From the NCBI GenBank assembly GCA_018500005.2, contig JAHBAP020000079.1:1-10831 (forward strand): 10,831 nt of DNA, given 5' to 3'. The notes under the pieces are model-generated. The model saw only the letters and a program-made list of their open reading frames with translations, searched no databases and had not been told where the DNA came from. Position 1 is the first letter of the stretch, and every line of letters starts with the position of its first letter. Both the position numbers and the translations under genes were made by a program. Shown here piece after piece: positions 1 to 6,451 of the stretch. This DNA is from Mycobacterium sp. (GTDB lineage Bacteria > Actinomycetota > Actinomycetes > Mycobacteriales > Mycobacteriaceae).

Positions 1-570
1 CTGCAGGTGGTCCCAGGTCCGCGGGTGGTGATCGCGCAGCGCACGGTCGTGCGGAAAGTAGAGGTCGACGGTGGTGGCCGGCCACCGCGCGGCAATGTTT
101 GCGGCGGCACTGACCGCTGCCGCGCCGCCGCCGATCACGATCACCGAAGCCGCGCGGGCCAGGCGGTCGTGTGCCGCTGCGATCTCGGCGCGCACCTCAG
201 CGGGCGTCTGCAACACCGGACGGCGCCAGAAGCCGTTGCTCACACCTGTCGAAATGATCAGTGCGTCATAAGGTTCGGTGATCTCCGAGCCGTCGGACTG
301 CCGGGCGGATACGGTCCGCGCATTCAGGTCGACCCAGGTCAGTTCGGCTTGAACGGTGCGAACGCGGTCCAATGCCCGGTACCGGTCGAACGGCACGAGG
401 TAGTCGCGGGCCCAGTCCGCCGGACGGGTCAGCCGAACGCCCAGTTCCTGGCCGCTGACCAAACCGGGATTCACCGAGATCCCGACCACGTCGGCGGCGC
501 GCGCCAGTCTGATCGCGGTCAGCAGACCGCTGTCACCGAGGCCGGCGACGACGACCCGCAAACGACTCAC
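1..570 (-). CDS. FAD/NAD(P)-dependent oxidoreductase, C-terminus cut by window edge
   Basis: The 190 visible codons start at GTG 570-568 and run off the left edge, so only the N-terminal part is seen. Near the N-terminus a Rossmann glycine motif (VVVAGLGDSG) fits an FAD-binding fold. About 120 residues later a second one (VIVIGGGAAAV), preceded by ISTG, fits the NAD(P)-binding fold of Pyr_redox_2 enzymes related to NDH-2 and AIF. By family it should be a flavoprotein passing electrons between a nicotinamide cofactor and an unknown acceptor. Two oddities: the second motif has Ala at the third glycine position, sometimes linked to NADP preference, and no acidic residue is visible at the end of the first fold's second strand, where Glu or Asp usually holds the FAD ribose. 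The start overlaps the stop of the upstream DUF1295 gene as GTGA and has no visible Shine-Dalgarno, so translational coupling is likely. The substrate is unknown. Confidence 0.85.
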   Translation of the reverse strand, partial: MSRLRVVVAGLGDSGLLTAIRLARAADVVGISVNPGLVSGQELGVRLTRPADWARDYLVPFDRYRALDRVRTVQAELTWVDLNARTVSARQSDGSEITEPYDALIISTGVSNGFWRRPVLQTPAEVRAEIAAAHDRLARAASVIVIGGGAAAVSAAANIAARWPATTVDLYFPHDRALRDHHPRTWDHLQ

Positions 571-1481
571 TGGCGGGTCCGGCGGGGCGGCCTGGGCAGC
601 AGCCGCGGCACGCGGTCGATCACGTCCTGGTACTGGGGCCGACGCTCGAGACTGCGCTTCTCCATCATCGGGATGCTGGCGCCCAGGAACATCGCCACCA
701 TCACCGCGACCCCGACGAACAGCCACCAGGCGGACCCTGGCGCTGCCGCGACGCCGAACAAGCCCATCGAGAACCAGAAGCCGATCTCACCGAGATAGTT
801 CGGGTGCCGCGACCAGGCCCACAGGCCCTGATCCATGACCGCGCCGGGTCTGCGGGCGGCGACGAAGCGGTGCATCTGCACATCGGCAACCAACTCCACG
901 GTGACCGCCGCGATCCCGGCGGCGAATGCCAGCCAGGTCAGCCAGATCAGCCCGTCGCCGAGCCGAGTCAGCGCGACGTAGGCGGGCACCATCCCGACGA
1001 ACACCTGGAGGGTGGGGAAGAGATGGATGCCGAAGAGGTCGGCGAGGAACTCGAACCTCCCGGCCCCCTCCCGCAGGATCGGGTAGCGCCAGTCCTCGTG
1101 GTGCAGGCCCGAGAATCCGTGGACCCAGTTCGACGTCAACCGGACCGCCCAGTAGCCGACCACCGCGGCCAGCAGCCAGGCGCGCAGCGCTCCCGGACCG
1201 GACAATCCGATCGGGCCCTCCCACCACCAGAACAACACCAGCAGAGGCGGAATCACGCTCCAGTACGCGTCGTAGAAACTGGAGTTGCGGTAGACCCGAC
1301 TGAAGCCGAAAACCACCAGGGTGGCGAGAACGTCGGCGATCAGGGTGTCCAGCCAAAGCCGCCCGGTGCGCGGTGCCCAGAACAGCCAGGCAGCACCCAC
1401 CCCGACGGCGACGACATAGGCCAGCGCGACCAGGGCCAGTGCTGATCGTCGGGCCTGGCCTTTCGCGGCATTACCGGCCAT
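567..1481 (-). CDS. DUF1295 / steroid 5-alpha-reductase-like integral membrane protein
   Basis: The protein has 304 aa and about seven hydrophobic segments (roughly residues 14-35, 44-62, 74-90, 100-117, 153-172, 178-200 and 234-270). Family signatures are FYDAYWSVIP near 69-78, HEDWRY at 128-133, and GLWAWSRHPNYLGE at 219-232. The C-terminal pattern EKR...RPQYQDVIDRVPRLLP is also typical. In this superfamily (DUF1295, 3-oxo-5-alpha-steroid 4-dehydrogenase, ICMT-like) the SRHPNY/GE region lies at the cofactor site, so a membrane reductase or a methyltransferase is possible; the sequence does not settle the substrate. ATG 1481 is the start because a TAACAT -10 box lies just ahead and upstream codons do not extend the domain. 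It is the first gene of a two-gene unit with the FAD oxidoreductase, divergent from the acyl-CoA dehydrogenase operon. The pairing hints that the two act in one redox step, but this is inference. Confidence 0.88.
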   Translation of the reverse strand: MAGNAAKGQARRSALALVALAYVVAVGVGAAWLFWAPRTGRLWLDTLIADVLATLVVFGFSRVYRNSSFYDAYWSVIPPLLVLFWWWEGPIGLSGPGALRAWLLAAVVGYWAVRLTSNWVHGFSGLHHEDWRYPILREGAGRFEFLADLFGIHLFPTLQVFVGMVPAYVALTRLGDGLIWLTWLAFAAGIAAVTVELVADVQMHRFVAARRPGAVMDQGLWAWSRHPNYLGEIGFWFSMGLFGVAAAPGSAWWLFVGVAVMVAMFLGASIPMMEKRSLERRPQYQDVIDRVPRLLPRPPRRTRQ

Positions 1482-1489
1482 GCGCAGGA

Positions 1490-1495
1490 ATGTTA
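1490..1495 (-). promoter_or_regulatory. Candidate -10 box (TAACAT) of the DUF1295 gene
   Basis: On the minus strand TAACAT matches the actinobacterial TANNNT -10 pattern. It ends 8 bases before the ATG at 1481, which predicts a very short leader or a leaderless transcript. I see no convincing -35 element at the right distance. A TTGACA on the same strand (1554-1559) is too far upstream to pair with it. Confidence 0.45.
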
Positions 1496-1521
1496 GACGA
1501 CCCCGGTTGCGGGTTACTGCC

Positions 1522-1529
1522 GCTTAAGC
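1522..1529. promoter_or_regulatory. Perfect 8-bp palindrome GCTTAAGC in the divergent spacer
   Basis: The spacer between the divergent DUF1295 and acyl-CoA dehydrogenase genes (1482-1619) holds this short AT-centred palindrome in an otherwise GC-rich stretch. It could be the core of an operator, but the symmetry does not extend cleanly beyond 8 bp. It does not match the KstR or KstR2 box as I know them. I see nothing else definite in this spacer. Confidence 0.2.
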
Positions 1530-1619
1530 TGGCCAGCCCGCCCATGAAAGCGCTGTCAAGTCCATTTCGTCTCGTTCATCGCGGCAACGATCTCGGGGCC
1601 GGATCCGGACCACCCGACG

Positions 1620-2840
1620 ATGGGTATGGTGACTCTCGTGAGCACCAGCAACAGCGCTGCTGGTCGGGTCGCCGAATTGGCCCGTCAGGTTGTCGCCGAA
1701 CACGACCCCAAACAGGTTGCGCTTCCTGAGTTCCTCGGAGCCTGCTACGACGCCGGACTGTCCTGGGTGCATTTCCCGGAAGGTCTTGGCGGCCTTGGGG
1801 TGTCACGCGGCCTGCAATCGGTCGCCGACGGGATCCTGCAGGGCGCCGGCGGCCCGGTTCCGTTGGGGCTCAACCCGATGGGATACGGCATGGCCGCCCC
1901 GACGGTGCGCGAGCACGCCCAGAGCGACGAGATCAAGAAGTCGCTGCTGCGTCCGCTGGCCACCACCGAGGACATCTGGTGTCAGCTGTTCTCCGAGCCC
2001 GGGGCGGGCTCGGATCTGGCCGGCCTGGCCACCTCCGCGGTGCGCGACGGTGACGACTGGATCATCAACGGGCAGAAGGTGTGGACCAGCCTGGCCCACA
2101 AGGCCCGCTGGGGTCTGCTGCTGGCCCGCACCGACCCGGACGCCCCCAAACACAAGGGGCTCACGTACTTCGTGCTCGACATGCACGCCGCCGGGGTGGA
2201 GACCCGTCCGCTTCGCCAGATGACCGGGCAGGCGGAGTTCAACGAGGTCTATCTGACCGACGCGCGGATTCCCGACGTGCACCGTCTCGGTGCGGTGGGT
2301 GACGGCTGGCGGGTGGCGATGACGACGCTGATGAACGAGCGCAGTGCGCTCGGCGCAAGCGGCAGTCGCCGCGGTGGCGGCGCCATCTCCGACGCCATGG
2401 AACTGTGGGCTGCCCGGCCCGAACGGCACACGCCGGTCTTGCGCGACCGACTAACCCAGTTGTGGCTGCGCTCGGAAGCTCAGCGGCTCACCTCGGAACG
2501 GTCCCGGGCCGCGGCCACGACCACCGGCGGACCCGGTCCGGAAGCCTCGATCGGCAAGATGGTGGGCGCTGAGCTGAACCAGAAGATCTACGAGTTCTGC
2601 ATGGATCTGCTTGGGCCGGAAGGACTTCTGTACCAGAGCTACGCGATGTACGGCCAGAATGCAGGTACCGGCGACTGGCGCGGACCGATTCAGCAGCGTT
2701 ACCTGCGCAGCCGTGCGAACACCATCGAGGGCGGCACCTCGGAGGTCATGCGCAATATTCTCGGTGAGCGGGTGCTGGGTCTGCCCGGTGATCTGCGTGC
2801 CGACGCCGGCATGCCGTGGAAGGAGGTGCCGCGTGGGTAG
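1620..2840 (+). CDS. Acyl-CoA dehydrogenase, predicted catalytic (alpha) subunit
   Basis: This 406-aa FadE-type flavoprotein should introduce an alpha,beta double bond into an acyl-CoA, reducing FAD. Visible signatures are FSEPGAGSD at 124-132 (flavin/substrate loop), WIINGQKVWTS at 147-157, and the C-terminal IEGGTSEVMRNILGERVLGLP region at 369-389. Aligned by eye to human enzymes, the MCAD catalytic Glu376 position is Gly371 here, whereas Glu240 in LMNERSAL sits at the isovaleryl-CoA dehydrogenase Glu254 position. That is the arrangement I know from catalytic subunits of heteromeric mycobacterial FadE pairs. The next gene overlaps it by 8 bp and encodes a second subunit without either base. 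The start is uncertain: ATG 1620 has no Shine-Dalgarno, ATG 1626 is possible, and GTG 1638 has GGTGA five bases ahead and a TATGGT that could serve as a -10 box. Substrate unknown; a steroid or branched side chain is plausible but not shown. Confidence 0.93.
   Translation: MGMVTLVSTSNSAAGRVAELARQVVAEHDPKQVALPEFLGACYDAGLSWVHFPEGLGGLGVSRGLQSVADGILQGAGGPVPLGLNPMGYGMAAPTVREHAQSDEIKKSLLRPLATTEDIWCQLFSEPGAGSDLAGLATSAVRDGDDWIINGQKVWTSLAHKARWGLLLARTDPDAPKHKGLTYFVLDMHAAGVETRPLRQMTGQAEFNEVYLTDARIPDVHRLGAVGDGWRVAMTTLMNERSALGASGSRRGGGAISDAMELWAARPERHTPVLRDRLTQLWLRSEAQRLTSERSRAAATTTGGPGPEASIGKMVGAELNQKIYEFCMDLLGPEGLLYQSYAMYGQNAGTGDWRGPIQQRYLRSRANTIEGGTSEVMRNILGERVLGLPGDLRADAGMPWKEVPRG
1625..1640 (+). promoter_or_regulatory. 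Possible -10 box/RBS placing the acyl-CoA dehydrogenase start at GTG 1638
   Basis: TATGGT (1625-1630) fits TANNNT and lies seven bases before GTG 1638, as in leaderless mycobacterial transcripts. Alternatively GGTGA (1628-1632) could act as a ribosome binding site for the same codon. Either reading would shorten the protein by six residues. The two readings compete and neither is proven. Confidence 0.3.
2820..2827 (+). promoter_or_regulatory. Strong Shine-Dalgarno (AAGGAGGT) deciding the beta-subunit start
   Basis: AAGGAGGT is close to perfectly complementary to the 3' end of 16S rRNA and ends five bases before GTG 2833. It lies inside the last codons of the alpha subunit. It fixes the start of the second acyl-CoA dehydrogenase at 2833 rather than at upstream in-frame ATG codons. 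Confidence 0.8.
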
Positions 2841-3993
2841 TGCCGAGTTCATCTTCAGTCCCGAGCAGCAGCAGTTGCGGGCTGCCGTGCGCAAGTTCTG
2901 CGCCGACAGTATCGACGAGGCCGCGGTGCGCCGGTTGATGGAATCCGAGACCCGCTTCGACCGGACGGTCTGGCGTCGTCTGGGTTCCGAACTCGGCGTG
3001 CTGGGTATGGCGGTCCCGGAGTCCGCCGGCGGCGCCGGCGGATCCCTGGTCGATCAGGCCGTCGCGGTGGAGGAATTCGGTGCCGCGCTGGCCTGCGGGC
3101 CACTGTTCGGCACGGTGTACCTGTCCATTCCGGTCCTGGTCGCCTGCCCGTCCGGAGCGGCCCGTGACGAACTGCTCGCCGCCCTGGTGGAGGGTGAGCG
3201 CACCGCGGCGTTCGCGGTCGCCGACACTGCGGGTGCCTTCAACCCCGCACAAGTCACTGTCACCGCCGACGGCGACATCCTCACCGGAACCGTCACGCAG
3301 GTCGTCGATGCCGACAGCGCCGACGAATTGCTGGTTGCAGCAACCGGATCCGGCGGCGTGAGCCTGTACGCGGTAGACGCGGACGCCGTTGGCGTGCGGC
3401 GGATCCCCCTGCTCACCATGGACCTGACACGGCCGCAGGCCACCGTCGCCTTCGACGGCGCACCGGGCCGACTGCTCGCCGGACCGCAGGAGTCCGACCG
3501 CGTCATCAACCACGCCCTCCAGGTCGGTTCGGCGCTACTGGCCGTCGAGCAGGTCGGTGCCGCACAGCACCTGCTCGACCTGTCGGTCGAGTACGCGAAG
3601 TCGCGCCTGCAGTTCGGCCGGCAGATCGGATCGTTCCAGGCCATCAAGCACAAACTGGCCGACATGCTGGTCGATCTGGAGCACGCCAGGTCCACCGCAT
3701 ACCACGCGGTATGGGCCCTTTCCGACGGCTCCGACGATCCGGCGCTGGCGGTCGGTATCGCCCAGGCAACCTGCTCGGCGGCCTTCAGCCGGATCGCCGC
3801 AGACACCATTCAGGTGCACGGCGGTATCGGGTTCACCTGGGAACATCAGGCCCAGTTGTATTTCAAGCGGGCGGCAACCGATGCCGTACTGCTCGGTAGC
3901 GCCGAGGAGCACCGCGGCCGAGTGGCGGCTCTGGTGCTGGATACCGCCGTCGCACACACCGGCGCGGTCCCCGTCGCCACCGGACACCCCTAA
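2833..3993 (+). CDS. Acyl-CoA dehydrogenase, predicted non-catalytic (beta) subunit
   Basis: The 386-aa protein begins at GTG 2833, directly after a strong ribosome binding site, and overlaps the alpha-subunit gene by 8 bp. It has acyl-CoA dehydrogenase architecture: an N-terminal helical domain (FSPEQQQLR at 8-16; LGMAVPESAGGAGG at 57-70), a shortened middle beta domain, and a C-terminal domain with YAKSRLQFGRQIGSFQAIKH at 254-273 and QVHGGIGFTWEH at 327-338. Arg263 in the FGRQ motif is the kind of residue that contacts FAD across the dimer interface. Neither catalytic-base position is acidic: the MCAD Glu376 position is Leu354 and the isovaleryl-CoA dehydrogenase Glu254 position aligns with Gly232. 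I infer a structural, FAD-contributing subunit that needs its neighbour for activity, as in the mycobacterial ChsE-type alpha2-beta2 dehydrogenases. The partner genes are almost certainly co-translated. Confidence 0.92.
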   Translation: MGSAEFIFSPEQQQLRAAVRKFCADSIDEAAVRRLMESETRFDRTVWRRLGSELGVLGMAVPESAGGAGGSLVDQAVAVEEFGAALACGPLFGTVYLSIPVLVACPSGAARDELLAALVEGERTAAFAVADTAGAFNPAQVTVTADGDILTGTVTQVVDADSADELLVAATGSGGVSLYAVDADAVGVRRIPLLTMDLTRPQATVAFDGAPGRLLAGPQESDRVINHALQVGSALLAVEQVGAAQHLLDLSVEYAKSRLQFGRQIGSFQAIKHKLADMLVDLEHARSTAYHAVWALSDGSDDPALAVGIAQATCSAAFSRIAADTIQVHGGIGFTWEHQAQLYFKRAATDAVLLGSAEEHRGRVAALVLDTAVAHTGAVPVATGHP

Positions 3994-4008
3994 CAGGAAA
4001 GAGGAACC

Positions 4009-4479
4009 ATGGCTGAAAGCGTCTCGGAGTCGATCACCATCAACGCCACCCCCGAAGAGGTGATGGCCGTGATCGCCGACCTGGCCGAGTACCCGAACTG
4101 GAGCGAGGGTTTCACCGCGGTCGAGATCATCAGCACCCACGATGACGGCGCCGCCAAGGATGCCGCGTTTTCCATCTCTACCCCGGTCGGCAAGGACACC
4201 TACGAGATCTCCTATGTTTGGACGGGCAACGACGCGGTGAGTTGGACGCTCAACTCCGACGACGCCGGAAAGCCCAAGTCCGGCATGATGAAAAAGCTGA
4301 TCGGCTCCTACACGTTGACGGCCGAGGGCCCCAAAGGCGACGCCACCAAGGTCGTTTACGAACTCGAGATCGACCCGAAGATCCCGATGATGGGCTTCAT
4401 GAAGAAGAAGGCCGCCGCGACGATCGCCGATCAGGCCCTCAACGGGTTGAAGAAGCGGGTCGAGAAGGGTCGCCGATAG
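4009..4479 (+). CDS. SRPBCC/START-like (polyketide cyclase family) protein
   Basis: This 156-aa soluble protein has no signal peptide or membrane segment. The pattern is typical of the SRPBCC helix-grip fold: an opening beta strand (SESITINATPEEV), an early helix with VIADLAEYPNW at 21-31, alternating strands (DTYEISYVWTG, SWTLNSDD), and a long C-terminal amphipathic helix rich in Lys. Such domains enclose a hydrophobic ligand pocket. In mycobacteria they are common small proteins of unknown ligand. The ATG at 4009 follows an AGGAAAGAGGAA purine run and lies 15 bases after the beta-subunit stop, so it is probably the third gene of the dehydrogenase operon. A role in holding or trafficking the lipid-like acyl substrate is reasonable inference only. 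It converges on the lipoprotein gene with 15 bases between the stops. Confidence 0.88.
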   Translation: MAESVSESITINATPEEVMAVIADLAEYPNWSEGFTAVEIISTHDDGAAKDAAFSISTPVGKDTYEISYVWTGNDAVSWTLNSDDAGKPKSGMMKKLIGSYTLTAEGPKGDATKVVYELEIDPKIPMMGFMKKKAAATIADQALNGLKKRVEKGRR

Positions 4480-4495
4480 CCGCGGACCGCCGGCT
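4478..4495. terminator. Weak hairpin between convergent genes
   Basis: AGCCG (4478-4482) and CGGCT (4491-4495) can pair around an 8-base GC-rich loop in the 15-bp gap between convergent stops. There is no U-run on either side, so it would not be a classical intrinsic terminator. It may be chance in GC-rich sequence. Confidence 0.2.
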
Positions 4496-5397
4496 CAGCA
4501 CCGCTCGAACTTCCGGCGCAGTTCGGCTTCCAGTTCCGAGGAGCCGTGTCGGGGATCGGGCGGGGTGCATCCGCCGATCGTGAAGATATCGGATCCGAAC
4601 TGGACCCTCGCCGGTAGCGGCAGTCCGTTCAGCAGGGGGAACGTCATCCACGCTTGGGCCAGGTTCTGTTGCTGGTTGCCGGAGGTGGTCGGGATGTTGA
4701 CCGTGACATTGGTCGGCGGGTTTCCGGCGGCGTCGGTCCGCGCCGCGACATGCCCGACGTCGCCGAGTTCGGCGACGATCTCGTTCCATCGGTCGCGGAG
4801 TTTCTGGTCGGGAACCATCCCGGTCACCTCGTAGGTCTCGCGGAGATCGGCCTTCGACGCCACGTCGAGGGGGTCGACCAGTCCGATGAGAATCCAGACG
4901 ACTTTCGGGTGGTTCTGCGCGATGGCACGCAGATCGCTGTCCTTGGCGACCGGTCCGACGGTCACCTTCAGTCCCTCGGACCAATTCACCGCCGCGACTC
5001 CGGCGGACCGTGCGATCGCCAACCAGTCCCGCAGCGAATCCGACACCGCGGTCGAAGACGGCCGATCCTCGAAGGAGAACTCCGCCGAGGACATCGACAT
5101 CGTCGCGCGGTAGTCCACTTTGAGGTGGACCTGCGAATCGGAGAAACCGTCCTTGTCGATGAGATCGGTGAAGGTCTGGCCCACCGCAGCCGCCTGCGCG
5201 GGAGTGGCCAACGGATCGAGCGTGACGGTCAGGTCATACCGGGCACCGCCCGTCCAAGACGACCGGAAATCGGACTCTGCCGCGGCGACGCCGGGTAGCT
5301 GCCGGACGGCAGCGGTGATCGACTCGGCCGCGCCGGCATGCGATGAGCAACCGGTCAGCATGGCGGCGGTGAGAGCCACCGCCACAAGGCGTTTCAT
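4495..5397 (-). CDS. Secreted lipoprotein of unknown function
   Basis: The 300-aa protein starts MKRLVAVALTAAMLTGC. That is a short basic n-region, a hydrophobic core and a lipobox LTGC (residues 14-17), with Cys17 as the predicted lipidation site. The mature part has no membrane segment. It shows two or three similar alpha/beta-looking stretches: residues near 30-100 (valine-rich strands around YDLTVTLDPLATPAQAA and VHLKVDYRATMSM) and the later ITNP-like region ending in IGGC. I do not recognise a named domain. ATG 5397 is preferred over upstream in-frame starts because it gives the signal peptide directly and overlaps the stop of the patatin gene as ATGA. No Shine-Dalgarno is visible there, so it is probably translated by coupling. 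Being co-transcribed with a lipase suggests an envelope role, which is inference. The protein ends in Cys. Confidence 0.85.
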   Translation of the reverse strand: MKRLVAVALTAAMLTGCSSHAGAAESITAAVRQLPGVAAAESDFRSSWTGGARYDLTVTLDPLATPAQAAAVGQTFTDLIDKDGFSDSQVHLKVDYRATMSMSSAEFSFEDRPSSTAVSDSLRDWLAIARSAGVAAVNWSEGLKVTVGPVAKDSDLRAIAQNHPKVVWILIGLVDPLDVASKADLRETYEVTGMVPDQKLRDRWNEIVAELGDVGHVAARTDAAGNPPTNVTVNIPTTSGNQQQNLAQAWMTFPLLNGLPLPARVQFGSDIFTIGGCTPPDPRHGSSELEAELRRKFERC

Positions 5398-6443
5398 CGG
5401 AACTGCTCGGCGTAGGCGGCCTCGTCCCAGTTCGAAAGGAACTTCGTCGCCGCGTCGTAACCACTGCGGTAGAGCGCGTCGATCTCCTCGCGGGACGCGT
5501 CGAACTCCACCACCCCGACATCGGTGGAGTCCACCCGGATGGTGCGGGCGCTGACCCATGGCTCGTTGAGATAGGCCTGATCGCGTCCGACCAGCATGGT
5601 GGTGAGGACCTGTTCGAGCAGAGCCGGCCCGCTGAAAACCCGGACCGGAGCCAGTCCGGGGATGACTTTGTCATTGCCGGCCGGCAGATTGGGCAGCAGG
5701 GTCACACCGAGCGTGGGCCAGCGCGGCGGCTTCCCGTCCAGGCGGTCGAAGGTGTCGATCGGGTAGTTCGACAACAGTCCGCCGTCGACCAGGGTCGACT
5801 CCAATCCGGCTGCGCTGGTGAGGGTTACCGGCCGGAACAGGAATGGGATGGACATCGAGGCCCGGACCGCATCGGCGACCGATTGGTCGTCGGGATCCAG
5901 GCCGTAGATGTCTCGGTAGTCCCACGGCAGCCGGACCAACTGCCCGCGGGTGACGTCGGTGGCGGTCACCACCAACCGGCAGCGGCGTTGCGCGGGAAGC
6001 TGATCGTCGTCGAGCCGAAGATCGCCAAATGTCTCGACGCCCAGGCCCTTCAGCTGCTCGGCGACGAAATCGTGTGCGTAGTCGCCTTTGTAGACCCCTT
6101 TACCCTCGAGAATCGCCCAGGCCGGACCGAGCAGCGGCACCCGTTCGAGCAGGCCGGGGTCGAGGAACTTCCGATAATCGATGCTCATCGCAAGATCGCG
6201 GATGTCGTCGGGCCCCAAACCCTTCGGTCCCTGTTTGGTGCAGGCCGCCCCCGCCGCGACGATGGATCCGACGATCGAACCCGCGGAGGTGCCCGCCACC
6301 CGGCGGGCGCGGTACCCGGCTTCCATCAGGCGCACCACCGCGCCGACGAGTCCGACGCCTTTGACGCCGCCGCCGGAGAGCACCAGGTCCAGGGGCTTGG
6401 CCGCCTTCTTGTTCGGACCTGCCGTGGATTTCCTTGGGGGCAT
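5394..6443 (-). CDS. Patatin-like phospholipase
   Basis: The 349-aa protein carries the complete patatin catalytic set: an oxyanion glycine motif GGGVKG at 24-29, the nucleophile elbow GTSAG at 51-55 (Ser53), and the Asp of DGG at 220-222 (Asp220) in LVDGGLLSNYPID. Patatins hydrolyse acyl esters of phospholipids or other lipids with a Ser-Asp dyad. The N-terminus (MPPRKSTAGPNKKAAKP) is basic and has no signal peptide, so the enzyme is probably cytosolic or membrane-peripheral. The C-terminal third beyond about residue 240 is the family-variable part. ATG 6443 is chosen because GAAGAGAG precedes it and because a longer in-frame start would overlap the hrpA coding end. It follows hrpA by 8 bp and overlaps the lipoprotein start by 4 bp. 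The substrate cannot be read from the sequence. Confidence 0.92.
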   Translation of the reverse strand: MPPRKSTAGPNKKAAKPLDLVLSGGGVKGVGLVGAVVRLMEAGYRARRVAGTSAGSIVGSIVAAGAACTKQGPKGLGPDDIRDLAMSIDYRKFLDPGLLERVPLLGPAWAILEGKGVYKGDYAHDFVAEQLKGLGVETFGDLRLDDDQLPAQRRCRLVVTATDVTRGQLVRLPWDYRDIYGLDPDDQSVADAVRASMSIPFLFRPVTLTSAAGLESTLVDGGLLSNYPIDTFDRLDGKPPRWPTLGVTLLPNLPAGNDKVIPGLAPVRVFSGPALLEQVLTTMLVGRDQAYLNEPWVSARTIRVDSTDVGVVEFDASREEIDALYRSGYDAATKFLSNWDEAAYAEQFR

Positions 6444-6451
6444 GCTCTCTT

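Noticed and set aside
804..1445. 213-codon open frame on the plus strand opposite the DUF1295 gene
   Set aside because: The antisense frame gives clear family motifs and membrane segments, whereas this one is Gln/Pro/Arg-rich with no recognisable domain.
1482..1619. KstR/KstR2-type operator upstream of the acyl-CoA dehydrogenase pair
   Set aside because: I looked for the known palindromes and see only the short GCTTAAGC, which does not match them well enough to claim steroid regulation.
2611..2832. Upstream extension of the beta-subunit frame to ATG 2611
   Set aside because: It runs through the alpha subunit's conserved C-terminus, and the strong ribosome binding site at 2820-2827 points to GTG 2833.
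5398..5559. Upstream extension of the lipoprotein frame
   Set aside because: It would bury the signal peptide and lipobox inside the protein and overlaps the patatin C-terminus; the ATGA overlap start explains the data.
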